From: Panicum virgatum
Lineage: Eukaryota; Streptophyta; Magnoliopsida; Poales; Poaceae
Direction of reading: 5' to 3'
Assembly (NCBI RefSeq): GCF_016808335.1
Contig: NC_053138.1
Span: forward strand, 15,183,900 to 15,247,899
DNA length: 64,000 bases
Of this stretch, positions 22,801-34,800 are shown one piece after another (the stretch's first letter is position 1; every line of letters starts with the position of its first letter). A program made the translations under genes and the position numbers. The notes below the pieces were generated by a model, which worked only from the letters and a program-made list of their open reading frames with translations, did no database searches and was not told where the DNA came from.

Positions 22801-25800
22801 CGGAACGCCGTCTTGCCGATGTCCTCCGGGTGCATGCGCACCTGATGGTAGCCCGAGCGTAAGTCCAGCTTCGTGAAAAAGATGGCGCCGTAAAGCTCGT
22901 CAAGGAGCTCGTCCACCACCGGGATCGGGAACTTGCCCTTGGAGGTCATCGCGTTGAGGGCGCGGTAGTCGATGCAGAACCTCCAAGTGTTGTCCGGCTT
23001 GCGGACCAAGAGCACTGGGGCGGAGAACGAAGAGGTGCTGGGCCGAATGATCCCCTGCTGCAACATGGCCACGCACTGCCGCTCCAGCTCGTCCTTCTGT
23101 AGCTGCGGGTTGCGGTAGGGTCTGACAGCGACAGGAGCGGTGCCCGGCAGGAGGTGGATCCTGTGGTCATATGGGCGCGCTGGCGGCAGCCCCCGCGGCT
23201 CGTCGAAGACTGCGGCAAACTGAAGGAGCAGGCGGTTTAGGAGGGGCTGCCCTGGCGAGGCGTCGACGGCGCGAGTGCTGGGCGCTCGAGTGTCGACGTG
23301 CGGAGCGCCTAGCCCGCGCCACTGGATGCGGCGGCCGTGGCGTGTGAAGGTCATGCAGAGACCCTCGAAGTCCCATAGGATGGGCCCGAGCGCCCGGAGG
23401 AACTCGACGCCCAGGATGAGGTCGAATTCGCCCAAGGTGATGCCGAAGCACGTGACGGTGAACTCCTCCAAGCCGATGGCGAGGGCGACGTCGCGGGCGA
23501 CCCCTTGGCACGGTACTCGGTCCCCATTGGCCACCAGCACCGCAGCGAGGGGTGCGGAGTAGTGTTCAGCCCCAAGCGACTGAAAAGGTCGGCGTGGATG
23601 AAGTTCGTCGTCGAGCCGAATTCGAGGAGGGCCACTAACCGCTGACCACGTACGGTGACGAGCAGCAGCATGGAGTTCTCCGTGCGGACGCTCGCGAGAG
23701 CGTTGAGGGACACCGTGGGCGGATCCGCGGCGGGTGGGGCGTCGCAGGTGGAGTCCAGGGACATGGGGGCAGGCATGCGCTCCTCCTGGAACACGGCTGC
23801 CACCGCGGCCTCCGCCGGAACGTCGTCGTCAACGTAGTCGTCGTTGACGAGGTAGAAGAGGCGCTGACACACATGGCCGCGGACGTACGGCTCGTCACAG
23901 TTGAAGCACAGGCCCTGGCGACGACGTTCTTGCTGTTCTGCCGGCGAGAGGCGGCGGAATCGCGACGGCGCAGGTGCTGTCGGCTGGACTGGAGTGCTCA
24001 CCCCTCCAGATGATGCGGCAAGCTGCTGACAAGGTGGTGTAGAACGCCCCACCGGAGGCCGGTAGCCGCGCTGTGTCAGTGTCGTGCCGAGGGCGATCGC
24101 GCGGCGTTCATACGCACGCGCATAGTACATCGCCGACTGAAGATCTTGCGGGCTGCGCATCTCCACGTCCGCCTTGAGGTGCTCGGGAAGGCTGCCCACA
24201 AACAATTCGGCCTTCTGGAGAGAGTTGAGGTTGCTTGCATGGCAAAGGACGGAGTTGAAGCGGTCCGAGTAGTCCTGTATCGATGAGAGGAAGGGCAGCC
24301 GCGCGAGCTCAGCCAGCCGTGTGCCCTGTGTCGGCGGCCCGAAACGAAGCTGCCACAGGCTGTGGAAGCGCTCCCAGGAGGGCATGCCCTACTCTTGCTC
24401 CAATGCGTAGTACCATGTCTGCGCGGCGCCGCGAAGATGATACGAGGCCAGCCAGGTGCGATCCGAAGCCAAGGTGTGTTGGCCACGGAAGAATTGCTCG
24501 CATTGGTTGAGCCAATTCAGCGGATCCACCCCGCCGTCGAACGTCGGGAACTCCAACTTGTAGTACCGCGGCGGAGCCGGGTGGCCAGTAGGGGCACCGT
24601 TCAATTGGTTGTCGTCGGAGTCCCCTTCCATACCGCCATAGGAAGGACCCTGGGTGGGGGCAGTCGGAGGGGTGAAGCTGGGCGCCGCCGTGTGTGTAGC
24701 GGACGGCGTGGTCGTCACAGCCGCGGTGTAGACCGGCGCAGGCGCCAATCCCATCGCCCACGCCGGGATTGGGGATGGCGACGCTGGCCAGCGCAGCAGA
24801 TGGAGGGGGACGCCGCCGGCCGACGAGAGGGGCATTCCGTAGGGCCCGGCCGCCGTTGTGGGCGCCGGCGGTGGCGGCGGGTTTGGCACCGGGTGAGGAG
24901 GGGGGGCGGCTGAAGCAGCCCCGCCCAGGCTGCCTGCAGCGAATCGATGCTGCGGCCGATCCGATCGACCACGGCGGCCAGCGACTCCAAGGTGAGTGGC
25001 GCCCCCGACGAGTTGGACATAGAGGAGACGGTGGACGCGTCGACCGGCGAAGATGGAGAAGGAGCGGTCAGCGCAGGCGCTAGCGGCGGGAGGGTGGATG
25101 TAGGAGGACCTGACATCACTGATACCAGGCTGTTAGGAACCCTAGTCCTACCGGGGATTGGACGGAGGTTGTAGGGATGCGTGGGCAGCGAGCGAGGCGA
25201 GGAGCGGCGAGGGCGGCGAGAGGGCGCCGTGGCCGGCGCAGGAGGAGGAGAAGGCGGCGCTAGGGCTAGGGCAGGCTCCCGTGGGGAAGCCGGAAACAAT
25301 AATATGTTTCTGCTTGATTTCTCCAAGAGTCTTACACAAGCATTTATATGTCTCACGCTAATTAACAAGAAAACCCCTAATGATAATAATCTGAAGATAA
25401 ATGGCCTCCTTGGCCCCTTGGCGCACCTCGCCTCTTGTACGTGAGGCCGGTCATAACATAGGCACACTTTATAAACTGGAAACTTGACGTGTCATTCAGA
25501 ACATTATCTGCATAACACCTGTGCCCCTGGTTTTACAAAAGGTCAATATATAGCTTTACTGTATGCAGCAAATAGATGGCCATTGATTTCCTAAAATAAG
25601 CAGTTTGGATGTTCATGCTTTAGATGCTCTGTTTGTAATAATAGATGATCCCCCCCCCCCCACCCCCCCACCCCCAAAAAAAACAGTAACTAAAGCAATC
25701 ACACAATAACCTGCAAGATGTTGCACACTTGTGTTTCTTGAATTTCTGTGTGTGTGTGTGTGTGTTTTCCATGGTTTGAATTATATTTTCTTTCTGGTTA

Positions 25801-28800
25801 CTGGAGATCGACGTTACTTTTCCTCATTGAATTAAACGTATACCCTACATTCATTCACCTTATTTATATTCACCTATCTGTTCTTATCAGTGATCTAGCA
25901 GATTTATTAGAGACAATTCATATTATGCTACAGCTCATGGAAAAGCTTCAAGCACGCGGTGCATTAAGGGTATGGTGGGCTCTTTCGTAACTGTTTGCTT
26001 TTATAGGTTTTGAATTGAACTGTTTAAAGTGAAGATGGATAACATAATGCTCAATCAAATATTGCTCTGTTTTCCTTTAGGTCGCGAAAAGGACAAAAAA
26101 GGGCAGAAAAAAGAAGGAAAGAAATGATAAAAATGAGAATTCACAAACCAAAGCAGAGAATGTGGAACCAAACTGTGCTGATCCAACAGATGGGACCAAA
26201 TGCCCACCTGAATCAGTTCCAGATTTGAGAACAGAGGATCCTACTGTAGAACCTTCCTCCCCAGAGCAAGGAGAAGTCAATGCCAGTGGTGCACATGTAC
26301 CAGATACGCTTGTGAACACTGCAGTTAATATGGAGAGTACTGCTGATGCTGAAGGTGATCCATCTTGCACAGACGGTGTAATGAAAACAAATCTCATTGA
26401 TGAAGAGGGCGAGGCATCAGATTCTTCAATTGATGATCACCAGCCTGCTACAAGTGAAGTCGATTTTAATGTTTCCCGCTTAATATCCAGCCTTGCAAAC
26501 AATTCTGTTGTGCAAAATGTTTGCTGGTTGTTGAAGCACTACAAAAGTAACTCGTATCGTACAAATCATTACATAATATGCATGCTTCGGAGATTCTGTG
26601 AAGATCTCGAGTTGTCACCAATGCTCTATCAGGTAAAAGAAATACCTACATTACATCTGTTTCCTCGCAGTTGTTTATTCTTTGGGAGCTTATAATACTG
26701 TCTTTTGCAGCTATCACTTTTAACTACTTTCTATGATATACTAGCCGAACAGAAGTTTTCTAGTTCAAAGGAGTACACAAACATCGTAAATTTTCTTTCT
26801 AAAGTTGTGAGGAAAATGTTGAGGGCAATGAGAAAACAGCCATTGCTATTTGTTGACATATTATTTTGGAAGACACGCAAGGAGTGCCATTGTATTGATG
26901 CTGATGCACTACTGAATGAGCTTAAGAAAGATGCTGGAAACAAGAATGGTGAAATTGGTTCAAGTAAGGGATGGAGAGGTCCAATAAATATAGCAGATTC
27001 TCTTGGTGATGATGAAGCTGACTTGGTTATACCGCAGGCACCATATGATGCTAATGAGTAAGTTCTGTGCATTTGTTGCTGGTTATTGATTATTTTTTGT
27101 GTTACCGCATACAAAATTGTGAGTCCTAAAGTCAACAATGTTAATTTCCGTTGGCATACACACAGGGATGGAGATTTATCAGCTGGTGAACGTGAGGATG
27201 ATTTTCAGAAGAGTAGTACTACATATAAAAGGAGCAGATTGATGTCACTTTCAGAAAGTGAAACTGAGGAAAATGAGAGGTTCGTTTTAATGCTGTTCTG
27301 TATTTGGACGCATAGCTAATTAGCTGAACTTCAATCCTTATTAAGATTTGGATGGGCTTAATATCAGGAACCATGTATCAAGAGGTTCACTGAACTCAGA
27401 AGTTCCAAAAAGACGAGGTCGTTCTATTTTTACTGAAGAGCAAGAGAGGCTTATCAAAGATCTTTATGAAAAGTAAGTGTTAAATTTCTGCCAAAAAAGA
27501 GCAATGTAGCTCAATGCACTTAATAAAGTTGGTAACTTGGCATTATGCAGGAATCATTGGATCCTGTTTATGCATGATTATTTTCTTAGTATGAATTTTG
27601 TGCTGATCCCAGAATGTTTATTCCTTTTTTGTTTGTAGATATAAGGATGATCGAAAATGCAGTCATCTAATAGCTGAGGCATTGGACCCCACTGGGAAGA
27701 TATCTTCAGCTCAAATTTCTCGTAAGCTTACACAGTTAGGTCTCAGGAATGCCACGCGGAGAAAAAAGGTTGCAGATGGATCTCTCTCAAGTGGAGATCT
27801 CGCTACAGAATCACAAAATGACTCACTTGATGAACATAACCATGATCCCAAGCCTAAAAGCTCTCGGTAAGTATTAATGGTACCTAATCTCTATTCAGAT
27901 GCTCAACAATCCTGCATACATTTTACCTGTAGAATTGATGCATTTGCATACTGATATTTTCAAAAATAAGTACATCATGTTACCTAAGAACTTCACTGGA
28001 AATGGATACTCTGTCAATATTTTATTTAAAAAAAGGTCGTACCCAGTGCCGTAGGCTTCCCGCACTGTGCGGGGTCTGGGGAAGGGTTGTCTTTAAACCC
28101 CAAGCCTTACCCACACAAATGTAGGGGCTACCGCTGCACCAGGCTCGCCCTTCAATGTGATTTTCTTACTTAACTATCTAATGACAAGTTTGCTGTTACT
28201 TGGTAGTTACTATTGGTGTATATGTGAGCCTATGTATAGAGGCCCATTTAGAGGCCCATGTATAGGATCTATATATCCCACCCTTCTAGTGTTTGGAGGA
28301 ATAAAAGCCATTATTCTCTCCATTATGGTATCATTAGCCTAGGGTTTCCCTCTTTCCTCTCTCTTCTCCCCAGCCGCCGCCGGCGCCATGGCCAGCCGTC
28401 GGCTGCCGGCGCCCCCTCCTCCTTCCCTCCCCTTCCCTCCTCTTCCCCTGCGCCGCGTGCCGCCTCTGCCTGGGCCGCCGCCTGGCCGCAGATCCGGCCC
28501 GCCGTCGCCCTTGCCCTGCTCGAGGCCGCGCCCGACGGCGCCGCCGCCGGGGTTGCGGGCGCAGGGGCTGGAGGGGGCGCAGGGCCTCGGCCGCCGCCGC
28601 CTCTCTAGGCGTCGCCGCAGCCTCTCCAGGCGCCCCCGTCGCCCCTGCTGCAGATCGATCCGGTAGGGGCCGCGCACGCCGGGGGTGCAGGGGCCGCAGG
28701 GGCCTCTGGCGCCGCCGCCAGGGCCCTGCAGGTGCCGCCGCCGGCCCTGTAGGCGCCGCTGCCGCCCCTGCAGCACGACCCGGCCACCGCCGCGGGCGCT

Positions 28801-31800
28801 GGGGGCGTGGGGCCTGCGTAGGGTCCCCTGCAGCCGGATGCCGATCCTGTCACTGCTACAGCCCACCGCACTGCGGTCGCTGCGGGCAATCGGGCTGCCG
28901 ACGCCGCCGCTGCCAATCCTGCGTGGTCTGGCCTCGGAATGGCCCCCGTACATGCGCCGCTCGCCGCCGCCGCACTCTGTGGGCAGCAGGCCGATGCTGC
29001 TCTCGCTGCGGCCCTCCTCGCCGCCAAGTCGGAGGCTTCGGCGGCCCAGGAGCGGGTCCGCGTGGCTGCCCTCGCCTGAGAGCGCGAGCGCGCCATGGCC
29101 GACGCCCTCGCTCTCCGGGTCGCCGAGGCGGAGCACTACCTCCGCGTCTCCTCCGCCCAGCCCGTCGACCCCGAGCCCGGCGCCTCCTCCCGCCAGGCCC
29201 CGCCCGCTGGATCTGGAGCCCGGTACGACCCGACTGATCCCATGGTCGCCTTGCTCCACCTCCAGACCGCCGGCGTCCAGAACATCAGGGCCCTGGTCAC
29301 CGTCCTCCTCTACCCGACGTCCTCTTCCTACGGACGCTGGCGGAACTAGGTCCTGCTCGCCCTCCGCCGCTACGCCCTCGACGACCACGTCCTCCTCGAC
29401 ACGCCGATTGAGGCGCAAGACGTGGCGTGGCTGCACCTCGACAGCGTCGCCATGTCCTAGATCTTCGGGACCATCTCCCTAGATCTTCAGGACCTCGTCA
29501 AGACCCATGGAGGCACCGCGCGGCAGGCCTGGGTGGCGCTCGAGGGGCAGTTCCTCGGGAATGCCGAGTACCGCGCCGTCCAGCTCGACGCCACCTTCCG
29601 CACCTTCGTGCAGGGGGACCTCTCCGTTGGTGAGTACTGTCGGCGGATGAAGGGCATGGCCGGATGCTCTTCACGACCTCGGGGATCCTGTGTCCGATCG
29701 GGTCTTGGTGCTCAATGTCCTACGAGGCCTGAGCAGCACCTATGACCACCTAAAGAGCTAGATCGCCCGCCAGAGGCCCTTCCCTTCCTTCCTGCAGGTC
29801 CGGGGCGACTTCGCCCTCGAGGAGATCACCAGGGGTCTCGCGCCCGGATCGCCCTCGTCCACCTCCACTGCGCTCGTCGCTGCTCCACCGGCTTCCTCCG
29901 CCGCCCCTGCTTCTGGGGGTACCGGTACCGGTGGGGGCCGTCGGGCCGCGCCGACTCTGCCGGCTCCGGCTCCGACTCCCGCTTCTGCCCCTGCCCCTGG
30001 AGGTATGCCCTGGCCATCCTTCAGCAACCCATGGTCAGGGCGCATCTCGATTTGGCCGTTCCAGGGTCCGGGAGGGTGGCCTCGCCCTCAGCTCCAGTCG
30101 GCGGCCATGTTCACCGGTGCTGCTCCCCTCTCCGCGCCGTACTGGACCTCGCCCGCTCAGCCCAGCCAGCAGCCGACTTGGCCTAGGGGGTGGGACCAGG
30201 CTGCTCTGGCGCAGTCCTTCAGCACCATGGGACTAACGCCACCGGTCAGCATCGAGTGGATCGTCGACTCGGGTGCCTCCTTCCACACGACTCCTAATGC
30301 CGGTATCCTCTCTTCTATCCGACCCCCACACCCCCCTTGTCCTCCTTCTATCATGGTTGGTGATGGGTCTTGCCTTCTTGTCACCGCCGTGGGTTCTGCT
30401 CCTCGTCTTCCTAATGTTCTTGTTACTCCTCAAATGGTTCACAACCTTCTTTCCATTTGTCAGTTTAATGCTGACAACTCCTGTTCTATCGAATTTGACT
30501 CTTTTGGTCTTACTATGAAGGATTCGTCTTCCCGGCGTCCGCTCCTCCGATGTGATAGCCCAGGACCCCTTTACACTCTTCGGCTTCCTGCTTCCGCTGC
30601 TCCGTCTTCGACTTCTTCTTCGTCTACTGCCTTTGCCGTGACGCCTTCTTCCACCACCTGGCACCGTCGGTTTGGTCACCCCGGCCGCGATGTTTTGGCT
30701 CAGCTCAGCCGTAGTACCGATGTTCCATGTACTAGGGCTCCTGCTGAGCACCTCTGTCATGCGTGCCAGTTAGGTCGTCATGTTAGACTTCCGTTTTCTT
30801 CTTTTTCTTCGCATGCTGCGCATGCTTTTGATCTTATTCACTGTGACCTGTGGACATCTCCTGTACTCAGCATGTCTGGTTATAAATATTATCTGGTCAT
30901 TGTTGATGATTTTTCTCATTACTCTTGGACTTTTCCTTTGCGCGCCAAGTCTGAGACCTTCCCCACTCTCCTCCACTTCTTTGCCTGGGTGTCCACTCAG
31001 TTCGGCCTCATCGTTAAGGCTGTCCAGTATGACAACGGGCGGGAGTTCGATAACTCCACCTCCCGTTCCTTCTTCCTCTCTCGGGGTGTTCAGCTGCGTA
31101 TGTCTTGTTCGTATACCTCTCCTCAAAACGGCAAGGCTGAGCGGATGATTCGCACGACGAACGACGTCGTGCGCACCCTTCTGATCCAGGCCTCTGCCCC
31201 CGTTCTTCTAGGCTGAAAGCCTCGACACCGCCACCTACCTGCTCAACTGCCTTCCGTCCACTGCCTCCTGCTCCCACTCCACACCATACTCTCTTCGGTA
31301 CCCCTCCTCGCTACGACCACCTTCGGGTCTTCGGGTGTGCGTGTTACCGTAACACCTCCGCCACCACTTCTCATAAGCTGGCGTACCGCTCGACTCGTTG
31401 TGTGTTTCTCGGTTACTCCCTTGACCACAAGGGGTACCGATGCTTTGACCTCACATCTCGCTGCGTCTTGATCTCCCGACACGTCGTCTTTGACGAGTCG
31501 GATTTCTCCTACTCCACCTCCTCCACTTCTTCTCCTGACCCCGAGCTAGAGTCTCTGTTTCCGACTGACCCGGTGGTTCAGCCACCGTTACCTGTTTGTC
31601 CTTTCCCTGCAGGTTTTCCCGGCGCACCGGCACCGTTTCCGGTGATCCCTGCTGCGCCGAGCGCGGCCCCGTTACCCGCGGTTGCGCCACGCGCGGCCCC
31701 CGGACCTCTGGTCGTGCCGTGCGCGGACCCGGTGTCTCCCGCTACGCCACGCGCGGCCCCGGTGCCTTCATCAGCACCTGCGCGGTACGCTGAGCCGGTG

Positions 31801-34800
31801 CAGGTGTACCGGCGTTGTTCGGCGCCGACCCCGGCGCCGCAGCGGTACGCTGAGCCGGTGCAGGTGTACCGGCATCGTTCGGCGTCGACACCGGCGCCGC
31901 CTCCTGCTTCGAAGGCTCCTGCGACGCCTACACCGGAGCCATCGCCGCCGCCGCCTCCTTCGGCTCCCTCTCGAGCCGAGCCGGAGGTGTACCACCCGCC
32001 AGTCATCCATCGGGATCCTCGGCATATCCATCCCATGGTGACTCGGCGGATGGCGTCTCAGGCCGCGACTCTCTCCGCCACCGAGGGAGAGCCGCGGGTC
32101 TCTCCGGTACCCTCCTCTGTCCGCGACGCCTTGGCGGATCCTCACTGGCGTCGCGCGATGGAAGAGGAGTACGCGGCTCTTCTTGCCAACCAGACGTGGG
32201 ACCTCGTGCCGCGTTCGTCTGGTTGCAATGTGGTGACTGGCAAGTGGATCTGGACGCATAAGTGTCGGACTGATGGCACACTGGAGCGCTACAAGTCTCG
32301 CTGGGTTCTCCGGGGGTTCACTCAGCGGCCTGATGGGGACTATGATGAGACCTTCAGCCCAGTCGTGAAGCCCGCTACGGTGCGCACGGTCCTCTCGCTT
32401 GCGCTATCGCGCTCTTGGCATGTGCACCAGCTGGACGTGAAGAATGTGTTTCTTCACGGCACTCTGTTAGAGACTGTCTACTGCTCTCAGCCAGCGGGAT
32501 TTGTGGACTCAAGTCATCCGGATATGGTCTGTCGGCTCAACAAGTCTCTATGGTCTGAAGCAGGCTCCTCGGGCTTGGTACTCTCGGTTCGCCACGTTCT
32601 TGCTGACATTGGGGTTCACCGAGGCCAAGTCTGACACGTCTCTCTTCATTTACCGCCGTGGGGATGAGACTGCATATCTGTTGCTCAATGTCGATGACAT
32701 TGTGCTCACAACCTCCAGTCAGCGGTTGCTTCAGAGTGTCATCTCCTCTCTACAGTAGGAGTTTGCTATGAAGGATCTGGGTCAGCTCCACCACTTTTTG
32801 GGCGTCACTGTTGAGCTCCGTCCGTCTGGTCTTCTCCTTCTCCAGCGGCAGTACGCACTTGATATCCTGGAGCGGGCTGGGATGACTGATTGCAAGTCCT
32901 GCTCCACTCCTGTCGACACTCAGGCGAAGCTGTCTGCTGATCTGGGTGATCCGGTGTCTGATCCTACTGCCTACCGGAGTCTGGCTGGCGCCTTGCAGTA
33001 CCTCACCTTCACCAGGCCGGACCTCACATTTGCGGTTCAGCAGGTCTGTCTCCATATGCATGATCCCCGGGAGTCACACCTTGTTGCGTTGAAGCGTCTC
33101 CTCCACTAAGTCCGTGGCACTGTGGACCTCGGCCTGGTGCTTCACCGCTCGTCCTCTACTGAGCTGGTGGTCTACACCGACGCTGACTGGGCTGGCTGCC
33201 CGGACACTCGTCGCTCCACTTCCGGCTACGCCGTCTTCCTGGGCGGCAATCTGATCTCCTGGTCGTCCAAGCGGCAGCTGGTTGTCTCCCGCTCCAGTGT
33301 TGAGGCGGAGTACCGGGCTGTCGCTAATGGCGTGGCCGAGGCGTCCTGGCTATGACAGCTCTTGGCGGAGCTCCACAGCCCGCTCGCCAAGAGCACGCTC
33401 GTCTACTGCGACAACGTCAGCGCCGTGTATCTCTCCATCAACCCCGTCCAGCATCAGCGGACGAAGCATGTGGAGATCGACCTACACTTCGTGCGCGTTA
33501 GAGTCGCCATCGGCGATGTTCGGGTACTCCATGTTCCGACTACCTCCCAGTTTGCTGACATTTTCACCAATGGATTGCCCTCCTCGACCTTCTCGGAGTT
33601 TTGCTCCAGCCTCAACGTAGTCGGTGAATAGTTGTGGTTGCAGGGGGTATTTGCCCTTTGTACTCTATTTGTACTCTCTTCTTGTCCAGTCTTGAACACC
33701 GCTGCACCGGTAGTTCAGACTGCGGGGGGGTGTTGGTGTATATGTGAGCCCATGTATAGAGGCTCATTTAGAGGCCCATGTATAGGATCTATATATCCCA
33801 CCCTTCTAGGGTTTGGAGGAATACAAGCCATTATTCTCTACTTTTGTTAAACCTTAGACTGCGTTTTCCAGGACTAGCAGGAAAAGGTTACATGGGTCAA
33901 ACCGGGGCCACGATGGCACAAGTCATGGAAGATCATCTGATGAAGAAACGTTGCAAGTACTTAAAAGCAGGTAATATACCCACATATTTTCAATCAGCTA
34001 ATTAAAACAAAAGCTCAACCACACTGAGAAGACATCCCCATGGCTTTGCCTTAAGAGCAGAGGTGTACCAAACCCTTTAGAAGGTACCAGCAGGACTAGC
34101 AATTTGCAAGACACCCAAGTTCAAGACTGGGTGGGCAGCCTCTCAACTGGGTGCTCTTTTTGTCTATATTTCACTATTGGTGTAAAGCTAAGAAACCAGG
34201 ATTGTGAGCAAATGCAGCAAGTATGATGGTTATGGTAGATGCAAGTATTTTAGATTACATTCTCGCTCCATAAGAACTGAGTGTCAGCATATCTCACAGA
34301 TAGATAAATTTGTTTTACTCTTGTTTTTTATTTTTCCTTTTTTTTGATATGCTGACTTTGCTGAGTGCCCTTTAATTACTGCAGAGCCAAAAATAAGAAG
34401 CTTCCCTTGGTGGACAGTTCACTGAGTGCATCACAGCATCAGGAAGCTCAGCATGACCCAGACTCTGATGATGCAACCATAGGATCCATGATTAGGTGAA
34501 CTCATTCAGCTGTAGTATATATATGAATAGATGGAAATTTAAATCTTCGTGATGCCAAATACTTGACACTCATTAATTCTATAATCTTCTCATTCGCATC
34601 CCTCACCCCTCAGATACATTTGATTAAACCAATTCCTTTTCTGTTGACAGAAGTGGAAAAAAGAAGAGGTTATCCACATCAGAGTTTGAAGGGAATGAAC
34701 AAAACCATAAAGAGTCTTCAAACAACACAAACGTGAAGGATTCTTCACCAAGAGTATTGCAACATAAAGAAACTTTGCATGACAATTATCCTGATGACGA

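Larger units (their letters stand above)
19063..23540 (-). pseudogene. chromovirus pol: RT, RNase H, integrase, chromodomain; interrupted
   Basis: From 23540 to about 21520 the frame is open: the protease end, reverse transcriptase ([13 protein letters not shown], catalytic FFDDILIYS near 22670), RNase H ([28 protein letters not shown]) and the integrase zinc-binding part ending CDTCQ. There the hAT-derived block enters. The integrase core resumes at about 20245 ([36 protein letters not shown]), shifts frame near 19925, and continues ([13 protein letters not shown], to about 19710). A further change leads into the last block (19632-19063) with the GPF region and a chromodomain. In chromoviruses the chromodomain steers integration toward marked chromatin. 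Confidence 0.88.
18760..25458 (-). mobile_element. Ty3/gypsy chromovirus, full length with TSD, in TIMELESS intron 9
   Basis: LTRs are at 18760-19111 and 25131-25458; the flanks are TAGGC at 18755-18759 and 25459-25463, a perfect 5-bp duplication. Minus-strand order: 5' LTR, primer site TGGTATCAGTG (near 25127), gag, protease, reverse transcriptase, RNase H, integrase, chromodomain, purine tract GCCGGAAGAGA, 3' LTR. The terminal chromodomain (about 19300-19130; [16 protein letters not shown]) marks a chromovirus; the short LTRs suggest the Reina group, which I cannot confirm. Gag and pol carry frameshifts and the integrase is split by a hAT-derived insertion. The LTRs differ by about 6 substitutions and one 24-bp gap, so it is a recent insertion. 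Confidence 0.95.
28211..33845 (+). mobile_element. Ty1/copia retrotransposon with very short LTRs, in TIMELESS intron 15
   Basis: LTR copies are at about 28211-28322 and 33731-33842 (near 112 bases each; exact ends uncertain by 3 bases). A primer site TGGTATCATTAGCC follows the left LTR (about 28325). A G-rich polypurine tract (GCGGGGGGG) precedes the right LTR. The flanks GTTAC (28206-28210) and GTTAA (33846-33850) are an imperfect target duplication. The gag leader is extremely GC-rich. The domain order gag, protease, integrase, reverse transcriptase, RNase H is complete but with many stops and shifts. Protein similarity to the 62-64 kb copia element suggests the same lineage (Ale/Retrofit-like, tentative). 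It lies in the same direction as the host gene. Confidence 0.92.

Noticed and set aside
25740..25770. GT repeat as a regulatory element
   Set aside because: Plain intronic microsatellite with no further support.
28339..29482. Long Pro/Arg/Ser-rich ORFs on both strands
   Set aside because: They lie in the GC-rich gag leader of the copia element and have no domain signature on the minus strand.
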